64,000 nt of DNA from Odontocerum albicorne (taxonomy: Eukaryota; Arthropoda; Insecta; Trichoptera; Odontoceridae): the NCBI GenBank assembly GCA_949825065.1, contig OX463839.1, forward strand, positions 27,711,291 through 27,775,290. Direction: 5' to 3'. The notes beneath the pieces are model-generated. The model worked only from the letters and a program-made list of their open reading frames with translations, did not search any database and was not told the origin of the DNA. A program made the translations under genes and the position numbers. Of the stretch, positions 10,083 to 23,345 are shown piece after piece. The stretch's first letter is position 1; each line of letters begins with the position of its first letter.

Positions 10083-11464
10083 ATATTTTTAAAAAGTAAC
10101 GAAAATTATAAATTTACATTTTTTTATCAAATCATTGTGATAGAAATATGAATAGGCATAGTGATAGAAATAATATAAGAGTTGAGATGTAGACATTTTG
10201 AGATAAATAATGCTTTTTTACATTTTTTTACTTATGAAAGAAATAAGAAAGGAGCGAATCTTAACAGTCTTTTAGTGTTATGGGTATGAGTTTTGACTTT
10301 TGGTTGTGCATGTAGTATGAACATGCTATTTTTTGTTTCTGCGCATCTCCATTGTCATAAGTGACGCCTGGTTTGGTGCAGTGAGGGCTTCCTGTTTTGG
10401 ACCGCCCCGTAGTGTTGGTGGCTCATATAGTTTCATGTACTTGTTTCTTTGCATTTATTTTTGTTGCAATTGTTTTAAATATATATTATATAATACAATA
10501 TATATTTATTTTTTTCAAAATTTATTATGTATTTTTGTAATGTATGAAGTACTTGGTTAATGATTTTAATAGGATCATTTTGTAACTATTCTTTGCATTT
10601 GTTTTTACAGCAATTAAGTTAAATATATTTTTTTATACATATTCTGTTTTGTTATTGTTTATGAAATACTCACTGTTGTTTTTGTTACTGTTATTGTTTT
10701 TAAAGTTACTTTACCGTACCGAACAACATTTAAAGTTATGATCGTATTTCTTTAAACTGTAAAATCGAGCACAAACATTTTGAAGGGATTCTGCATGTTA
10801 CTAGATAACAAATATACTCGTAGTAAATTTAGAGTCTAATGAGGTGTTTGCCTACCAAAACAATTTGACGTTATGGAAAGAACGGAAGAAAATTGCACAT
10901 TTAGTCAAAGTAAATTAATTTATTTTGTAACTCGTAGCTATGATTGGGCGGCTGTAATATTTAAAGATAAGGATTGCCAGGTTTCAAACACACATACTAC
11001 GATGTAATAATCGATGTTAACATTATATGATTAGTTATCAAAAGTAACTGATCGAATGTGGTGCATTGCCGCATGGTAACGAGCTGAGCTTTTATGCAGG
11101 TCACTGGTTCGAAGCTAGCGTTGTGCTATCTCTCAAACGACAGGTATTTTTTCCGCCTAGTTTTCAGGGATATATTGTCAAGAGACTATCTCTATCCTTT
11201 TTTAAAAATAATTATGATCATACGTTACTATGGTAGATCAAATTTAAACATGATTCACTAGCAAACTAATGAAAACTAGTATCGTATATTCCGGATAAAT
11301 ATCGATTGAACCAAATTTCGTAACTAACCTCATTTAAAACGTTCTGAATGTATATTTTTATAAACGGTAATAATAAAACGCATGTTTTAGACCCTAGTTT
11401 AACCAAATTACTTCAGCATTTGTTTGGCGTTATTTTAAAGATAGGCCACAATAAGTTGTTTTTT
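10083..11464. other. AT-rich stretch; one tRNA-like fragment
   Basis: 11066-11130 has A- and B-box-like blocks (GCCGCATGGTAACGAG ... CTGGTTCGAAGC), likely a decayed SINE or tRNA relic. The remainder shows nothing I can name. Confidence 0.4.
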
Positions 11465-11735
11465 CGGTGATTACCTAATGCTTCTATAGTACTGCAAAGA
11501 AAAAAATGCGATATACATAAAAAAAATATGTACAGTGTATGGCGGTGATGCAGTAATCGATCGTGTGTGTCAATTATGGTTAAAAAAAACTCCGTAATGG
11601 TGATACGATACTCGAAGATGGTGTCTATTCTGGTAGGCCGATTCCCATGGATGATAGGCAAACCAATGCTTTGATCTAGAATAACCGGCGTTCTACAGCA
11701 CGAGAGATTGCTGAAATACTCGTAAATGTACGAGC
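11465..11735 (+). pseudogene. mariner transposase fragment (helix-turn-helix and linker)
   Basis: The plus strand encodes, with frame changes, a 'VYGGDAVIDRVCQLWLKKLR' region, then NGDTILEDGVYSGRPIPMDD, RQTNALI, a stop, NNRRSTAREIAEIL. The order 'NGD..LED...SGRP...DD....LI..N...T.REIAE.L' is the mariner HTH-linker-HTH signature. The catalytic half is missing. After ILVNV homology is lost. Different from the copies at 1 and 2 kb. Confidence 0.78.
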
Positions 11736-12419
11736 ATTTGATGCTATTACGAGTATGTATTTGAATTTGACCTAAAAATACAAAATAATTTTACGGATCT
11801 ATATTGCGATAACTTTGGAATAACGTTATATCTTAGAATATATGCGAAATCTTAAAATATAGTTCATGCCTTCAGTAAATTTGAAAAAAAAAACATGCTT
11901 ATGCGTGATGTAAACTTTCATCTGTTCAAACATAGACATGAAACATGCTTAACTGATAAACGATTAATATTTTTATCATGCTGACCTAACAAAACAACCT
12001 AAGGTAAACTTTCCCTTTTGTGAACAAACTCTCCTCGTGAGTCAAAGGGATAATCCTGGACGCAATTATGCAAAACACAAGTAATATTTAATGATAATTT
12101 CCTTAACCTATGTGCTGTTTTTAGGAAACTAAATGTGCTTAATGTTTGCATACATTTAAACTTTTATAATGACAATTCATTGAAATAAACCCTAACAAAA
12201 GGTCTACGTATCAAAATATCTTGATTTAAATATTGAAAAATTAACCTCATGATGGTAGATTAACGCACACCTGTTTTTAAATTATTCTTGTTGAAATAAA
12301 TGTTTATTTTTTCTGTTGTGTTGTTTTATTCTATTTGGTCGGTTTTTGTGAATATATTCAATGTGGAAGTTATTTAATATGTTTAATTAAATAACAAACA
12401 AATTCAATAATTATTTATT
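11736..12419. other. AT-rich stretch, nothing recognised
   Basis: No coding, RNA or repeat signal seen except two TACGAGTA-type octamers just at its left edge (11717, 11748). Confidence 0.45.
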
Positions 12420-12625
12420 AACAAATGCAGATGCGCTAAAGCACCCAATCTAATGACAGCGGCCACTACCGTCCTACTCTGCAACTCAACTGATTTTATT
12501 ATTTGTAATATTTTTAATATCTTTTAAGAAGCGTGGGTTCGATTCCCAAGTCATGGAGCCCTTGAGAGAGGCCAGCTCTCTAGCCTGTGCTATATAAATT
12601 GCACTTTTATATTTATTATTAGTAG
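12420..12625 (+). repeat. SINE-like family B, copy
   Basis: Contains GTGGGTTCGATTCCCAAG (a good pol III B box), then a GAG...CTCTC palindromic block, and ends CTATATAAATTG plus ATT repeats. It aligns with 54971-55372 over the 3' two thirds (TCTAATG-GC-GC block, TTTTATTATTTGTAATATTT). Confidence 0.72.
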
Positions 12626-15600
12626 ATACGTGGCACACATTATTAAATATATATTGTTTGAGACGAAATTAAATATGTGTACATTGTTTGAGATCAGTCA
12701 CCAATAATATATTATGAACGTTATGTGTAGAAAGTACTAGAGTTCAAAGGTTCTGACAGGATATAATCAATACCTAAACAATTTTGGATCATTAGCAGAA
12801 TGATGCAAGTTATTTGGTTCAAATCAGCATAAAAAATATTGATCAATTAAAATACAATATAACATGTTGTGTTATGCACTTATACCTATTGGGCCATAAT
12901 TGTTTTTATTTTGCAAGAGATAGTTTGAAAAATATAAAACACGAGTCGGTAAATCTCAAGAAAATATATATTTCTATTCTTAAGATATATGATAATATCT
13001 CTGAATATTGTTCCTGGTTTCAATATCTTAGAATAAGACAACAAAAGAAACCTCCACCTTCTGTAAATATATCTGCGCGAAAAATACATATTTGTACTAA
13101 AAGCGGATTGTCCCTCCAATTTAATGATGATATCATCCTTTGCATTTTATATCTTTTCAGGTGATAGAGTACTTGGATTCTCGAAAATAATATTTTTTTA
13201 CTGTGGCCAGATCTTTCACCTTCCTTATAAACCAATGTATTGGTATGTTGTTACTATTGGCGCAATTTATAAAGAAACTCATTTTACCGATGACTTTCTA
13301 GTAACTTCGTTGATGTTAGTTTTTATTTGTGACCACGATTCAATAATTCCATTTTTTTTAATTATTGTTTGAGTTTGAATTATAAATTTATCTGCATGCA
13401 GTTTGCGCTTGCTTTCGGAATCCGTAGATTCTAGGTTATGTTTTTAAAATTTTTAAATGTTTGATTATTTATATTTGGTTCGTTCGTGGAATAGGTTCAT
13501 TTCTATATTTACAGGTGTTAATGCCCTAACATCTAGAACTTGTAAGATATGAATATTCCCCCCAGATTTTTCCCATGCATGTTTACACAATTAATATCTA
13601 AATATGGGAAAGGTCTTATTTTATGAGTGTTTTATATTATCGTTTTTTTTTTTACTGGTGTATATCAAAACAGTATCTAGATCATACTTTTGCCACTTTA
13701 CACACAAATATAAATAATAAATACTGCTTAGAACACAAACCACAGATAATTTCGTTAAAAATAAGAACTTTGATTGTGCCCAAGAGTATAAAAAAGTTTT
13801 AAATAAAACATTTGTTAATGGACTTCACGAAGGGTTACAATATTTTTAAATAATTTATTCACTACACCTTCGGGCGTAAAACAAAACATAAATATTTCTC
13901 TTTCACTTTATCTCTACAGAACCAACGGAAATATTACATTGTTAAAGTAAATCATAAAATTCTCCTCTCTGGACTTGTGCCCTAATCTGCGACCCTTGTA
14001 GGCCTAAGTCCTGATAATTTATGCATCCTGGCCGAAGTTTTCTGACCCGGGCCTCATTACCTCAAGTAGCCGAACAACCTTTTTCACGCTCATTATCTCC
14101 TACATTCCGATTATCCTTTTCTCGGTTCATTAATCTTTTCTCTGCGATAAATGCTCTCTCTTACATATTATGTCTTAAACGTATTTTTAGACCATGGCGT
14201 AAGAATAAAATGGATAATTTAATTTTCTCGTTTAGACCTCTGGCAACTATAAAACGTGATTAATATTTGACTCCTTGAAAAAATGTAAAAGAGGAGGAGT
14301 AATGGATATTAAAAGAAAATAAATGTAATATTTTATTGGTCTTTATTAAAGATTTAGTATCGTATCTGTTATGTATAGAGAGGAAGGTGGATGAAGAGAA
14401 CTGAAAATAATTTATCTTAAGGCTCTGGAAACAAAAGGTAAGCCTTCATCAGATTAGCTTTTCATGTATGTCATATATAAGAGATCTTCTTTCTCTTGGT
14501 TTAGGTCGTATGACCTGATTGTTTGACGGTGGGCTATAAGAGATGCTACACAAAGTCTTAAGTGTGCTTTGCATACCATTATTATATTCAAATATTTCCC
14601 TGTCAGTTTTACCAGCATTAGTAGTGTTATGTTTTGATTCAAATCATTATGTATTTATTTTTTATTCAATATGCAGGTTTAGCCGAATTACATATGAGTA
14701 TGCTAGTTAAACATTACATCGGAATATGCTAGTTAAACATTCTGGAATTTAAAGGCAGCTTTTCAAACGGATATTTCACTGCTTTTTGAGGTAGCACTTT
14801 TCATATTTCCTCATTTGTTTCAAAACATCAAATTTGGTCGAGCAATTATAGAATGTTGACTCGATGAGATATCATTATGTATTAATCTGGTTTATTAAAA
14901 AGTAAATTGATGAGAACTATTTTAGAAAGTTAGATCAGGAAAGCAAATAATACATTTTAGAACAATTGTACCATAAACATCAATGACACAGGACGGTAAA
15001 AATTAGAAAGATCAATTTTAAAGCATTGAACCAAACTCCTCAAGACAAAGTTGAACTAAGTTTCAAAGAATGGTGTTAATATTAAATTTAGGGATTTTAA
15101 TTAATTAAGATAAAGTTTTAAACTTTTAAAATATAAACTTTTTTTCATTAAGATAAATATTATTGAACATCATTTGAGATTATCTTTTAAAATTTGTTTA
15201 ATTTAAAAACAAAGGTTAACCATATAGTATACAAACAAGTACATAACAATGCTAAAAACCCTCAATTTTGTAGAAATAGACAACCTCTTAATTAGAATAG
15301 GCCTGTGACTCATTCCATAATCACAAATTTCATATATTTACCCTAAATACTAAAACACTCAGCTGAAACATTAATACTCTCTGCATTCACATCTCAAGAC
15401 GCACTAAAATCACTAGTTATCATATACTCGTACACATAACCACATCAAAATTATGTCCAACGATTGTTCATAACACGAATACATTCGCGTCAGTTAATCG
15501 CTGACATGGAGCCAATGTAAGATTTTCAAAAGCTCCTTCACTACTGTCAAACTCTCCTGCCAAAAAGTCAGCTGGTTATATATTTTTTATCATATATTAT

Positions 15601-16659
15601 TAATTTTGGTTAAATATTAATAACAATGAAATAAGTATTTATGTAAGGATGTTCACATTTTTATAGTTCAAAACTAAATATAATGTGAACATGTCTATGA
15701 GATGTGGACCAAGAAAGCATGATCGATTGCATAAATAAGTTTTTGAAAGAAAGAAAGGTTAAAAGTAATAAAAAAATTAAAAGTTCTTTGAGATAATATA
15801 TGAGTGTAAAGGAGGCAAATGAAGGGTGTCTTGATATTTGTCTCCTCTGCTAACTCCTACAGAAAAGCGTTGTTATGGTATAAATATGTGAGTGTGTAAA
15901 GACGATTGAACAATCAGTTGCAATACTATAAGCCATTAATTATTCACCAAATCCTTGTTTTATACCAAAAAATATGTGATACATAAAACGGTTAATCGCG
16001 CATGGAAAAAAAACATTTCCAAAAATTATGAACGTTGAATATCCTGTATTATTTACAGTCGCATGAAAAATAAGGAATACCCATAAGTTGTCCCAAAACT
16101 GTTTGACAGAAGCTTACGTTCATAAACGAAGCTTTCCAAAATCACCGAGTTGGGATTCCCCTGTATTAGAGATGGCCATTAGGGGGAATGTCAATATTTG
16201 CCAGTAAATATTTTGGTAACAGGCTATTGCTACGCTGCGGTCGGGCGGATAGCATCCAGTTAACATACATAATGCATGGAGTAGCTTTACCAGTGATTAC
16301 TATGGAGCTGTGGCTATTGGTCATCGCAAGTCACTGGAATAAAATTATTCATTTACTTTACATCATCGAATCATTATTATTTTTTTACAGCATCGGGATG
16401 TTTTATCCCATCATGGAATTTTTTTAAATATACTCGTACATTATAAAAATTAAATCCACATCATTGAATCACTAAAAAAATGACTAATTATCAAAAAATC
16501 AAATTATAACTCAATATTTTTTAACTTAATGTTAAATTAACTATAATCTAAAGAAAGGTGTCTTTCATAAAATCGTTATTATCTTTACATCATTGAATCG
16601 CTTGACACTTGCATCAGTTCCATTTAATTTATAATGGGATATTTAGTTCACAAATTATT
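12626..16659. other. 4-kb AT-rich stretch, nothing recognised
   Basis: No conserved protein, RNA gene or match to the window's repeat families. 14000-14130 is somewhat GC-richer and pyrimidine-rich. The longest ORF here (12814-13164) has composition typical of chance AT-rich reading frames. Confidence 0.45.
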
Positions 16660-16769
16660 GGTTGAAGTAAAATAGGCACTAAGTACCAAAAAAAAACACA
16701 AAAAAAAACTAAGTATGCAGTTTCGTTCTGTATGTCATATAGAACGAAACTGCCTATTTTACTTCAACC
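16660..16769. repeat. nested hairpin (19-bp outer, 13-bp inner arms)
   Basis: Outer arms GGTTGAAGTAAAATAGGCA (16660-16678) and its exact reverse complement (16751-16769). Inside, GCAGTTTCGTTCT pairs with AGAACGAAACTGC. The outer loop also holds two A-runs. Probably a foldback-type element or small structured RNA; no coding. Confidence 0.75.
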
Positions 16770-16879
16770 ATTCAAATGTAAAACTCATTTTGGAAAATAT
16801 TGACTTTTGGATTATTGTGCCTTTTTGAAAGATGGGAAAAATTCATGATTTAAGTATGAATATTTGAAACTAGTTGCAA

Positions 16880-16960
16880 CCCGTGAAATATTCACGGAAG
16901 TAAAACAAATTCTACATTTATGAAAATATATATTCATAAATGTAAAATTTGTTTATACTA
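16880..16960. repeat. inverted repeat cluster
   Basis: CCGTGAAATATTCACGG is a near-palindrome at about 16881-16897, followed by an inverted repeat with arms AAACAAAT...CATTTATGAA and its complement TTCATAAATG...ATTTGTTT (16903-16952). Confidence 0.6.
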
Positions 16961-19439
16961 TATATATCATTTATACATCGTCCCCTTTTACACCGGTTCA
17001 AAAATTGTAAGCTAGGTATTTAAAATCCCTTCAGTATCACGGACCCACCGAGATTCAAATTTTGAATTACTTTCGGAGAGAATCCAAGTATTTCTCTCGC
17101 GCTCTCTTGTTTTCATAATCCAATTCTCGTCTTCTATCTTTGGCGAAAACCGTCGTACTGGCTTTGGCCTATTTATATTATGATGATACATTTGTTAATT
17201 AAAATTAAAAAAGGATTGAAATCCCGTTTTCAGTCTATTTATTCATTGTACTCGTACTTAACACTTTTATTTCGATATGTCAACACATTTTTTAAAGGTT
17301 TTGAGAGACTCCTCTTAAAACCGCAGTTCAAGAAATGTACAACAAAGTGAAACTTGCATTGGCCAGTCAATTTAATCTGGTTAGACCGCAATTTTTGGAA
17401 AGGTGTCTTGAAATCGTAATTGGCTCTAGTTTTAGGCAAAATGAAAATATGATTCCATTAGATTTGTTAAATATGTCTTTTTATCATCAGATGTATTTGA
17501 CTAGTTCATATTCAATTACACTAATATTGAAAGAATATATAAAATGATGACTAAAAACAAAATTTTTATATGACTGTAAAATTGTGGTAAAAATGTCCAA
17601 TGTAGGCACAAAGGAATATTTCACAGTAACATTACGACAGAAAAAAGATTAAAAAATAATTAAATATTGAATTTATCATTGAAATCCAAAATACTGCAAG
17701 TAACTGTAAATCAAGTTACCATGATTATTCGCACACATCCTTTCATTTAAAATATGGTTTTAAGAATTTAAAAAAAATATTTAAAAAATAACTTGAATAC
17801 AATTTAATAATACTAATGAAAATTATCTCATGTTTTCATAAATATTTTCTCACATTGTTATTAAAACATAATCAAAAATAACTTGCTGAATTACTAGTTG
17901 ATAATTTCTGGTTCAAAACTATAATGAAAACTTTCCTCATATCCCTAGAAATCTGAGGGATTCAAAGCTACGACAATAGGTTTAATCTATGATTTATGTT
18001 TTACCCTTTGACCACCGATATCATTCATGAAATAAATGATCAAACTTACATTATTTCAATTTCGCTTTTCAACGGAGTCCATTTAGTTTTTCATCTATTC
18101 ATTAATACGCTTCATTGTTTTCTCTGATGTTTTTTAAATTAAAATATGTCATAAATTATTGTTTTAAAAAGCTTTCGGAGGTATTTATAAAATGAAATAG
18201 ACAGTTCATGTCACGACCATAAAATATGTACATTTTCTGTAGAAACGTGTTTTTTTCTGAATCAACGGAATTATTTTCAATGTAAAGGGCATTCACTTAT
18301 AATATAAGTATTACCTTGCACGAAATCTTATGAATCATTAAGAAGTAAGATTGAGAGAAAAATTACTCTCAAATATATGCGAGCTTGGAATAAAAAATCA
18401 ACATTGAATGGTTCGATATTGAAATAATTGTTATGTATCCCTTGTTATTAAAAATAATTATAAAAAATGTTTTAATAAACGTGGAATGTACTTAATCAAA
18501 GGCACAGAAATACGAAAATAATAAATATTTAAAAAATATTTTACGATGAAAAAAAATAATAATTTTCAGTGCTAAGTAAATGTAATAGAACAAATTTAAT
18601 GATCTATGTTATATGTAGACTTGTTTAATTTACACCACATTTACGTTAACTTGATTTCTAATTAGTTTCATTCCTCCATTTTTTTGGATAAGTTATAAGT
18701 TGCGCACTTCACTAAGAATTTCTAAGGTTTATAAAAATTGCTAAACTTACAAGTAACATAAATGAGTGATTGTTTGCAAACGACTATATGTGCATATGCA
18801 ACCACAGCAAATTCCTTAAACAATATATGTATTCATTTAAATATATGGGAGATCTGAGTAATAAATACTTTTCATTTAACTGTATATATTTTATTATATT
18901 ACATATTTAAAAAAAAATGGAATATTTCGTAATGTACTCGTATATACATCAATTTGGTACAACAGAGGGTTGAACGCGTGGCGTGAGGTGGCAATCACCT
19001 TAAACCATTGTTTAATTACCAAATAGTTATTTCACATCAGCACCACACAGAAATGCCAAGTTCTTGTTTGAAGACACGTTAAAAGCATTTAGGGTTCCTT
19101 TGATTCAAACATAATTGTTTAAGACACGTAGTTCTGCCTTTTCATTTACGTAAATATCAATATTTAACACTCGGGAAATAATATTTTACATCAAGAAATA
19201 ACTACATTTATTATTTAATGGTTTGAATATTTACACGGGTAAAAATGTAAAAAATAATTTACTGTAAATTTATACTCTAAATGGCTCATATATGAGTGAA
19301 TAATAATAATAAATGGATTAGAATGGCATAATTCAATTTGGATAGATAACCCTTTCTTAGCACAATTCATCTAGCACTTTCATAATAATAGGAATTTCAA
19401 CATTAACAATGCAGCAGAATAGGAATTATGTTACAAACT
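16961..19439. other. AT-rich stretch, nothing recognised
   Basis: 16975-17170 is slightly GC-richer with CpG sites but no exon structure that I can defend. No TE match. Confidence 0.45.
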
Positions 19440-19735
19440 GTTATAATGATAATAATAAAAGAACAATTTATAATTTTGAAAAATGGTCGTTAAAGCAATA
19501 AGATTGAGTACTTTCCCTGAACTAAATAACATATGTTTAGAAAAACATATTTGGTAAAAAAATCGCAGTAAATTTACCAAAGGAATACAAACTACTAAAT
19601 AAACTTTAGTAGGTCTTCCCATATATGATAGAAACACATTCGGCTTGAGGTGCAGTAAAACGTGTGTAGTATTCATATACTCATAAATTTTGATAAGACC
19701 ACCCAAAAAGGGTCGTCTTCAAAAAATTTTTTTAA
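19440..19735 (-). repeat. SINE-like family B, copy
   Basis: On the minus strand it shares with 54971-55372 the blocks CTTATCAAAATTTAT, CCGAATG-GT-TCTATCA, GGTAA-TTTACTGCG and ATGTTTTTCTAAACATATG, and ends in an ATTATTATC tail. The B-box segment of the other copies is missing or diverged. A 16-bp palindrome CACCCAAATTTGGGTG sits upstream at 19745-19760. Confidence 0.7.
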
Positions 19736-19766
19736 TGCTTCTTCACCCAAATTTGGGTGTTGTCAG

Positions 19767-22519
19767 CCAGTGAGCAATGATAAGTTGTTAACATTAATTG
19801 GTAATACAGAATATATTCTAGAAGCGCAATCAAACTAAGCTCACGTTATCAAAATTAAGAATAATAGGTACCATGTTTGTTCAATTAAAATACTTATTTT
19901 ATATTTTTAATCCATAAAAAAACTAAAAACTTTCTTAACATTGCAAACGGGGGAAGACAGGTGTGTAAGGATCTTAATTTATATTGGTGGGATAAATGAT
20001 TATTTCGTGATTTTTTGTGATATTTGAAAAATATTCCAAAAAAATACTTTAATCAAAAACTGAAAATGAAAAGAATTTTTTTATGTGAAATATACATTTT
20101 CATTTGTGGAAAAGAAAATATTTATGAAATATTCAGCCACCCAGTTATTTGATTAAATATCAGTTAATTTAACAGAAACTCGTCGTGTTTTATTTAGACA
20201 ATACAATGCCAATTGTCTCTCATCTTTGACGCCACCATCCACTGTTTAATTCATACCCATTTGCCAAGTGACCCCATTTAAACCATTTTTTGTCGGTGAC
20301 CACAAAACATGTTAATAAACCGAGTGCCTCATATCTCCCCACGGGGTATGATCCATACCACTGTGTGATGGGAGGAGAGAGTTGTTGTTACAGTTTATAT
20401 CTGTAATTATTAAGTTTGTTTCTCCTAACGGTTTTTTATTTGGTTTTTATTAATGTTCACAGGAATAATCTGAAGAAATAAGTGTAATTTAATGGTACTG
20501 CCGATATAATATAGTATATATGGAAAAATATTATTGTGACGAAAATGAATACTTTGGGTTTCGCATTTTAAAGTCAAATTCAGACGGTACTTTTTAAACC
20601 ACATTTAACACTCACCGTTGCTTACTGCATCGTCATATACTATACATAGTTTTTTTTTTGGATTGCATTTTTTTTCTTTTGCAGTAGAAAAATCTTCAAA
20701 CACCGAAAAAACTCCATATATTATTTGCAAATGGCACTAAATAAACAGCTCAACCAACACTGAGCTGTTTATTTAGCGCCATTTACATTCTTAATAATAT
20801 ACTTTCAGTGGATTTTGAATGAAGTTAAAAATGTAGAAAGACGAAACAAATATCCGGATAGCATATTATTTAGCTCCGTTACTTAAAAAAAAATTCTAAC
20901 TGAAATTATAGAAGTTTTGTTCCATGCTCTTCAAAAGCGTCGAATAGATAGCACCTGTTTCTTTTTCTTGTCTTTGTTCGTATAACGATATTGATGAGGC
21001 TTATGGTATATCAATGATAATTCACCTTTCATATTTAATTATCGGGTGAAATAAAATAAGTAATCAAATCTCTCTGACAGGTCTTTCTGTATCGCTGGAC
21101 ATAGAATATTGTGCCATTGGAATTTCGCCTGAAGGCAGCCTTGGAATCCTTCAAATATTTAAAATTTAGGAGGAAGTCACTGAGAATTTTACTGTTTATC
21201 AAAAGTGCTTTATACATAAAAAAAAATATTTGTTGAACTATTTTGTTTTGCCGAAAATCACGACACATTTTAAGAGGTTTTTCTAATACGAGTACAGATC
21301 AACACTGTCTCTGGTTTTATTGACTCACGCTTCTTATAATATCTTATTGTTAAAAAACTTTACTGAATATGTTTAAAATCCTTTTGTGGAAATACGAATT
21401 GTGTCAATTTCAATCACCATCGGATAGCAAATAAGCCTTCTACCATTTTATAATAGAATATAGTAGCATATCGAAATTATTTTTGGTATTACAATATCAC
21501 AACTATAATTTAATATGTAAAATGATAGAAAAATTATGTATTATATTATTTGTTAATTTAAAAAATACTACCAACCCAGTCCTGTTTATCGATATCAATA
21601 CTCGACAGTCTAAACAGCCATGAAAATCATAACGTGGAAATTCAATTCAATTTCAGATGCATTAGTCAATGTCGGGGGTGTACATTTCTTTACCCTTAAT
21701 CATGTTTCCGTTCTCGTGTAAGCCCGCATGACTCGCATAGTCTGATATAATGATTTTCCTGTAGAGGTATTTTCTCTGGCTCAAATTTACCTGCTTATTC
21801 AAAGCTAGGATTAATCTTTTGTTCTCCGTGATTTTCTTCCACACACATTTCCAAAGTAGACGACAGTAAATTGTTTAAATATTAGATTTTCTTTGTAAAT
21901 AGTTCGAAATATAATGTTAATTGTAAAAAAACCTGTTGTTACATTCAATGTATAAGATAAATTGTCAATTTTTCGTGACATCAACTATAATATTTAAAAT
22001 TATTGAAACTCGTATTGATCAAGAACGATGAAAACGACTTTATATGAAAAAATTCTTTATCATATTAAGTATTTTTCAACCGAAATGGATGTTTTTAATT
22101 AATCATACAACGATAAGTGATATGAATAAAATATGTTTGCCTCAGATTCCTAGACTCAGAACATTTCATAATAAATGATCTAAGGGGATGGATTATTCTT
22201 AGAAATACCAATAAAATGTAACGAGAATCGATGATATACTATCTAAGCTAGTGAGTATTCAAGTAATAAGTTCACTGAATTGAAAGCAGATATACCAAAT
22301 TTAAATTATTTACACAGAATTTGAACATTACTTTTTCTTGAGAAATTTGATTCGTGTTTGAATATAACTTTGGGAAGTAAAATTTTGTTGTTTTAAAGGC
22401 AATTATATATACTTTTTAATACCTTTATACAAAATGATATGATTTTGTATCCAAATATCGAATATCAATGTTTCTCATTTGATATACATATATCATATAT
22501 GATATACATACCACCAAAC
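19767..22519. other. AT-rich stretch with one hairpin
   Basis: Apart from the hairpin at 20729-20784 nothing was identified. 20220-20395 is less AT-rich, without a recognisable exon or RNA. A possible relic ORF at 21662-21844 (minus) has no family I recognise. Confidence 0.4.
20729..20784. repeat. strong hairpin, 24-bp arms, 8-base loop
   Basis: AAATGGCACTAAATAAACAG plus CTCA at 20729-20752 mirrors TGAG plus CTGTTTATTTAGCGCCATTT at 20761-20784 with one mismatch. The outer flanks (TATTATTT... / ...AATAATATA) are weakly complementary too. Unknown function; foldback/MITE-like. Confidence 0.75.
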
Positions 22520-23345
22520 CATTTCCTGCTTGAGTATGTAGAGAGGAAAGTGTGCTAAATTTTTCTATCTCGATACACGTCTTACACCTCTTCCACATTC
22601 ATATACCTTATCTTACATATTCTACGATTTATTTGATTTTCTACGTTTCCTTCTTTCCAAATAACATTGTATTGTATTACACTTTAGTTGTATATAATAC
22701 GACCTGGCGGGCTTATTGCCATGTGTCAATATTTTCTAGCCAACCACAAAGATGTTGAAAAGTCCTTAAGTGAAAGCCAGACTGGAAACCTTTTAAAAAA
22801 TCTTTTTTCCAACGGGAATCGTACCCGCAACTTCCGGGTTGGAAGACAAGAGTCTTACCAAGTAAGCCTCAGATGTTGTCATTCACTTGATCCAACCATA
22901 CTTTCTTCGTATGAACTTCCTCTACCACGTCTTCTACTTACATTTGCATTACATATTTGTTCTGTTAGTCGTTCTTCAATAATTTGTTCCGGATACTCAA
23001 ACCATCTCAGAGTGCTCGTTTATTCTTACTTATTGTAATAACGGCACAGTCTTAATCTTACATAATAGTTACCGTATTCTGTCAAATAGTAACAACAATA
23101 ATTTCTACAGCATTAATCTACTCATTTCATTATTCTACAATACTATGTCCATGATTCACTCACTACCATACATCAAAGTTGGCACTACAATATTGTTGTT
23201 GATTATCATATAAGCAGATTTTGATACTGTCAGGCTCGAGTTTAAATGTTTTTGCTTCATTTACTTTGTTCCCTATCACTACACGCCGTTCGATATCCCT
23301 CGTAATTCTCCCATCATGTGAGAACATACTACCCAAATAGCAGAA
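22520..23345 (-). pseudogene. LINE family C, ORF2 C-terminal region, interrupted by a SINE
   Basis: Minus-strand frames from 23345 downward give FSHDGRI-like, DIERRVVIGNKVNEAKTF, PTLMYGSE, then LRWFEYPEQIIEERLTEQIC, NANVSRRRGRGSSYEESMVG. These are the thumb and C-terminal motifs of a LINE reverse transcriptase ('MFS.DGRI..DIE.R...GNKV', 'PTL.YGSE', 'LRWFGH.ER'). A complete SINE-A copy (22686-22880) splits it; the extreme 3' part (VYRDRKI-like, GGTGGTATGTAT end) lies at 22520-22684. Many stops: inactive. Confidence 0.8.
22686..22880 (-). repeat. tRNA-derived SINE, family A, best preserved copy
   Basis: Minus strand: GAGGCTTACTTGGTAAGACT (A box), CTTGTCTTCCAACCCGG, GCGGGTACGATTCCCGTTGG (B box), a T/A linker, GGCTTTCACTTAAGGA, GGTTGGCTAGAAAATATTG, CATGGCAATAAGCCCGCCAG and a TATTATATAC tail. 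About 195 bp. It lies inside a LINE family C copy and is therefore younger than it. Confidence 0.87.

Noticed and set aside
12814..13164. 116-codon ORF, plus strand
   Set aside because: Overlaps equally long ORFs on the other strand, composition is that of random AT-rich DNA, no motif, no repeat support.
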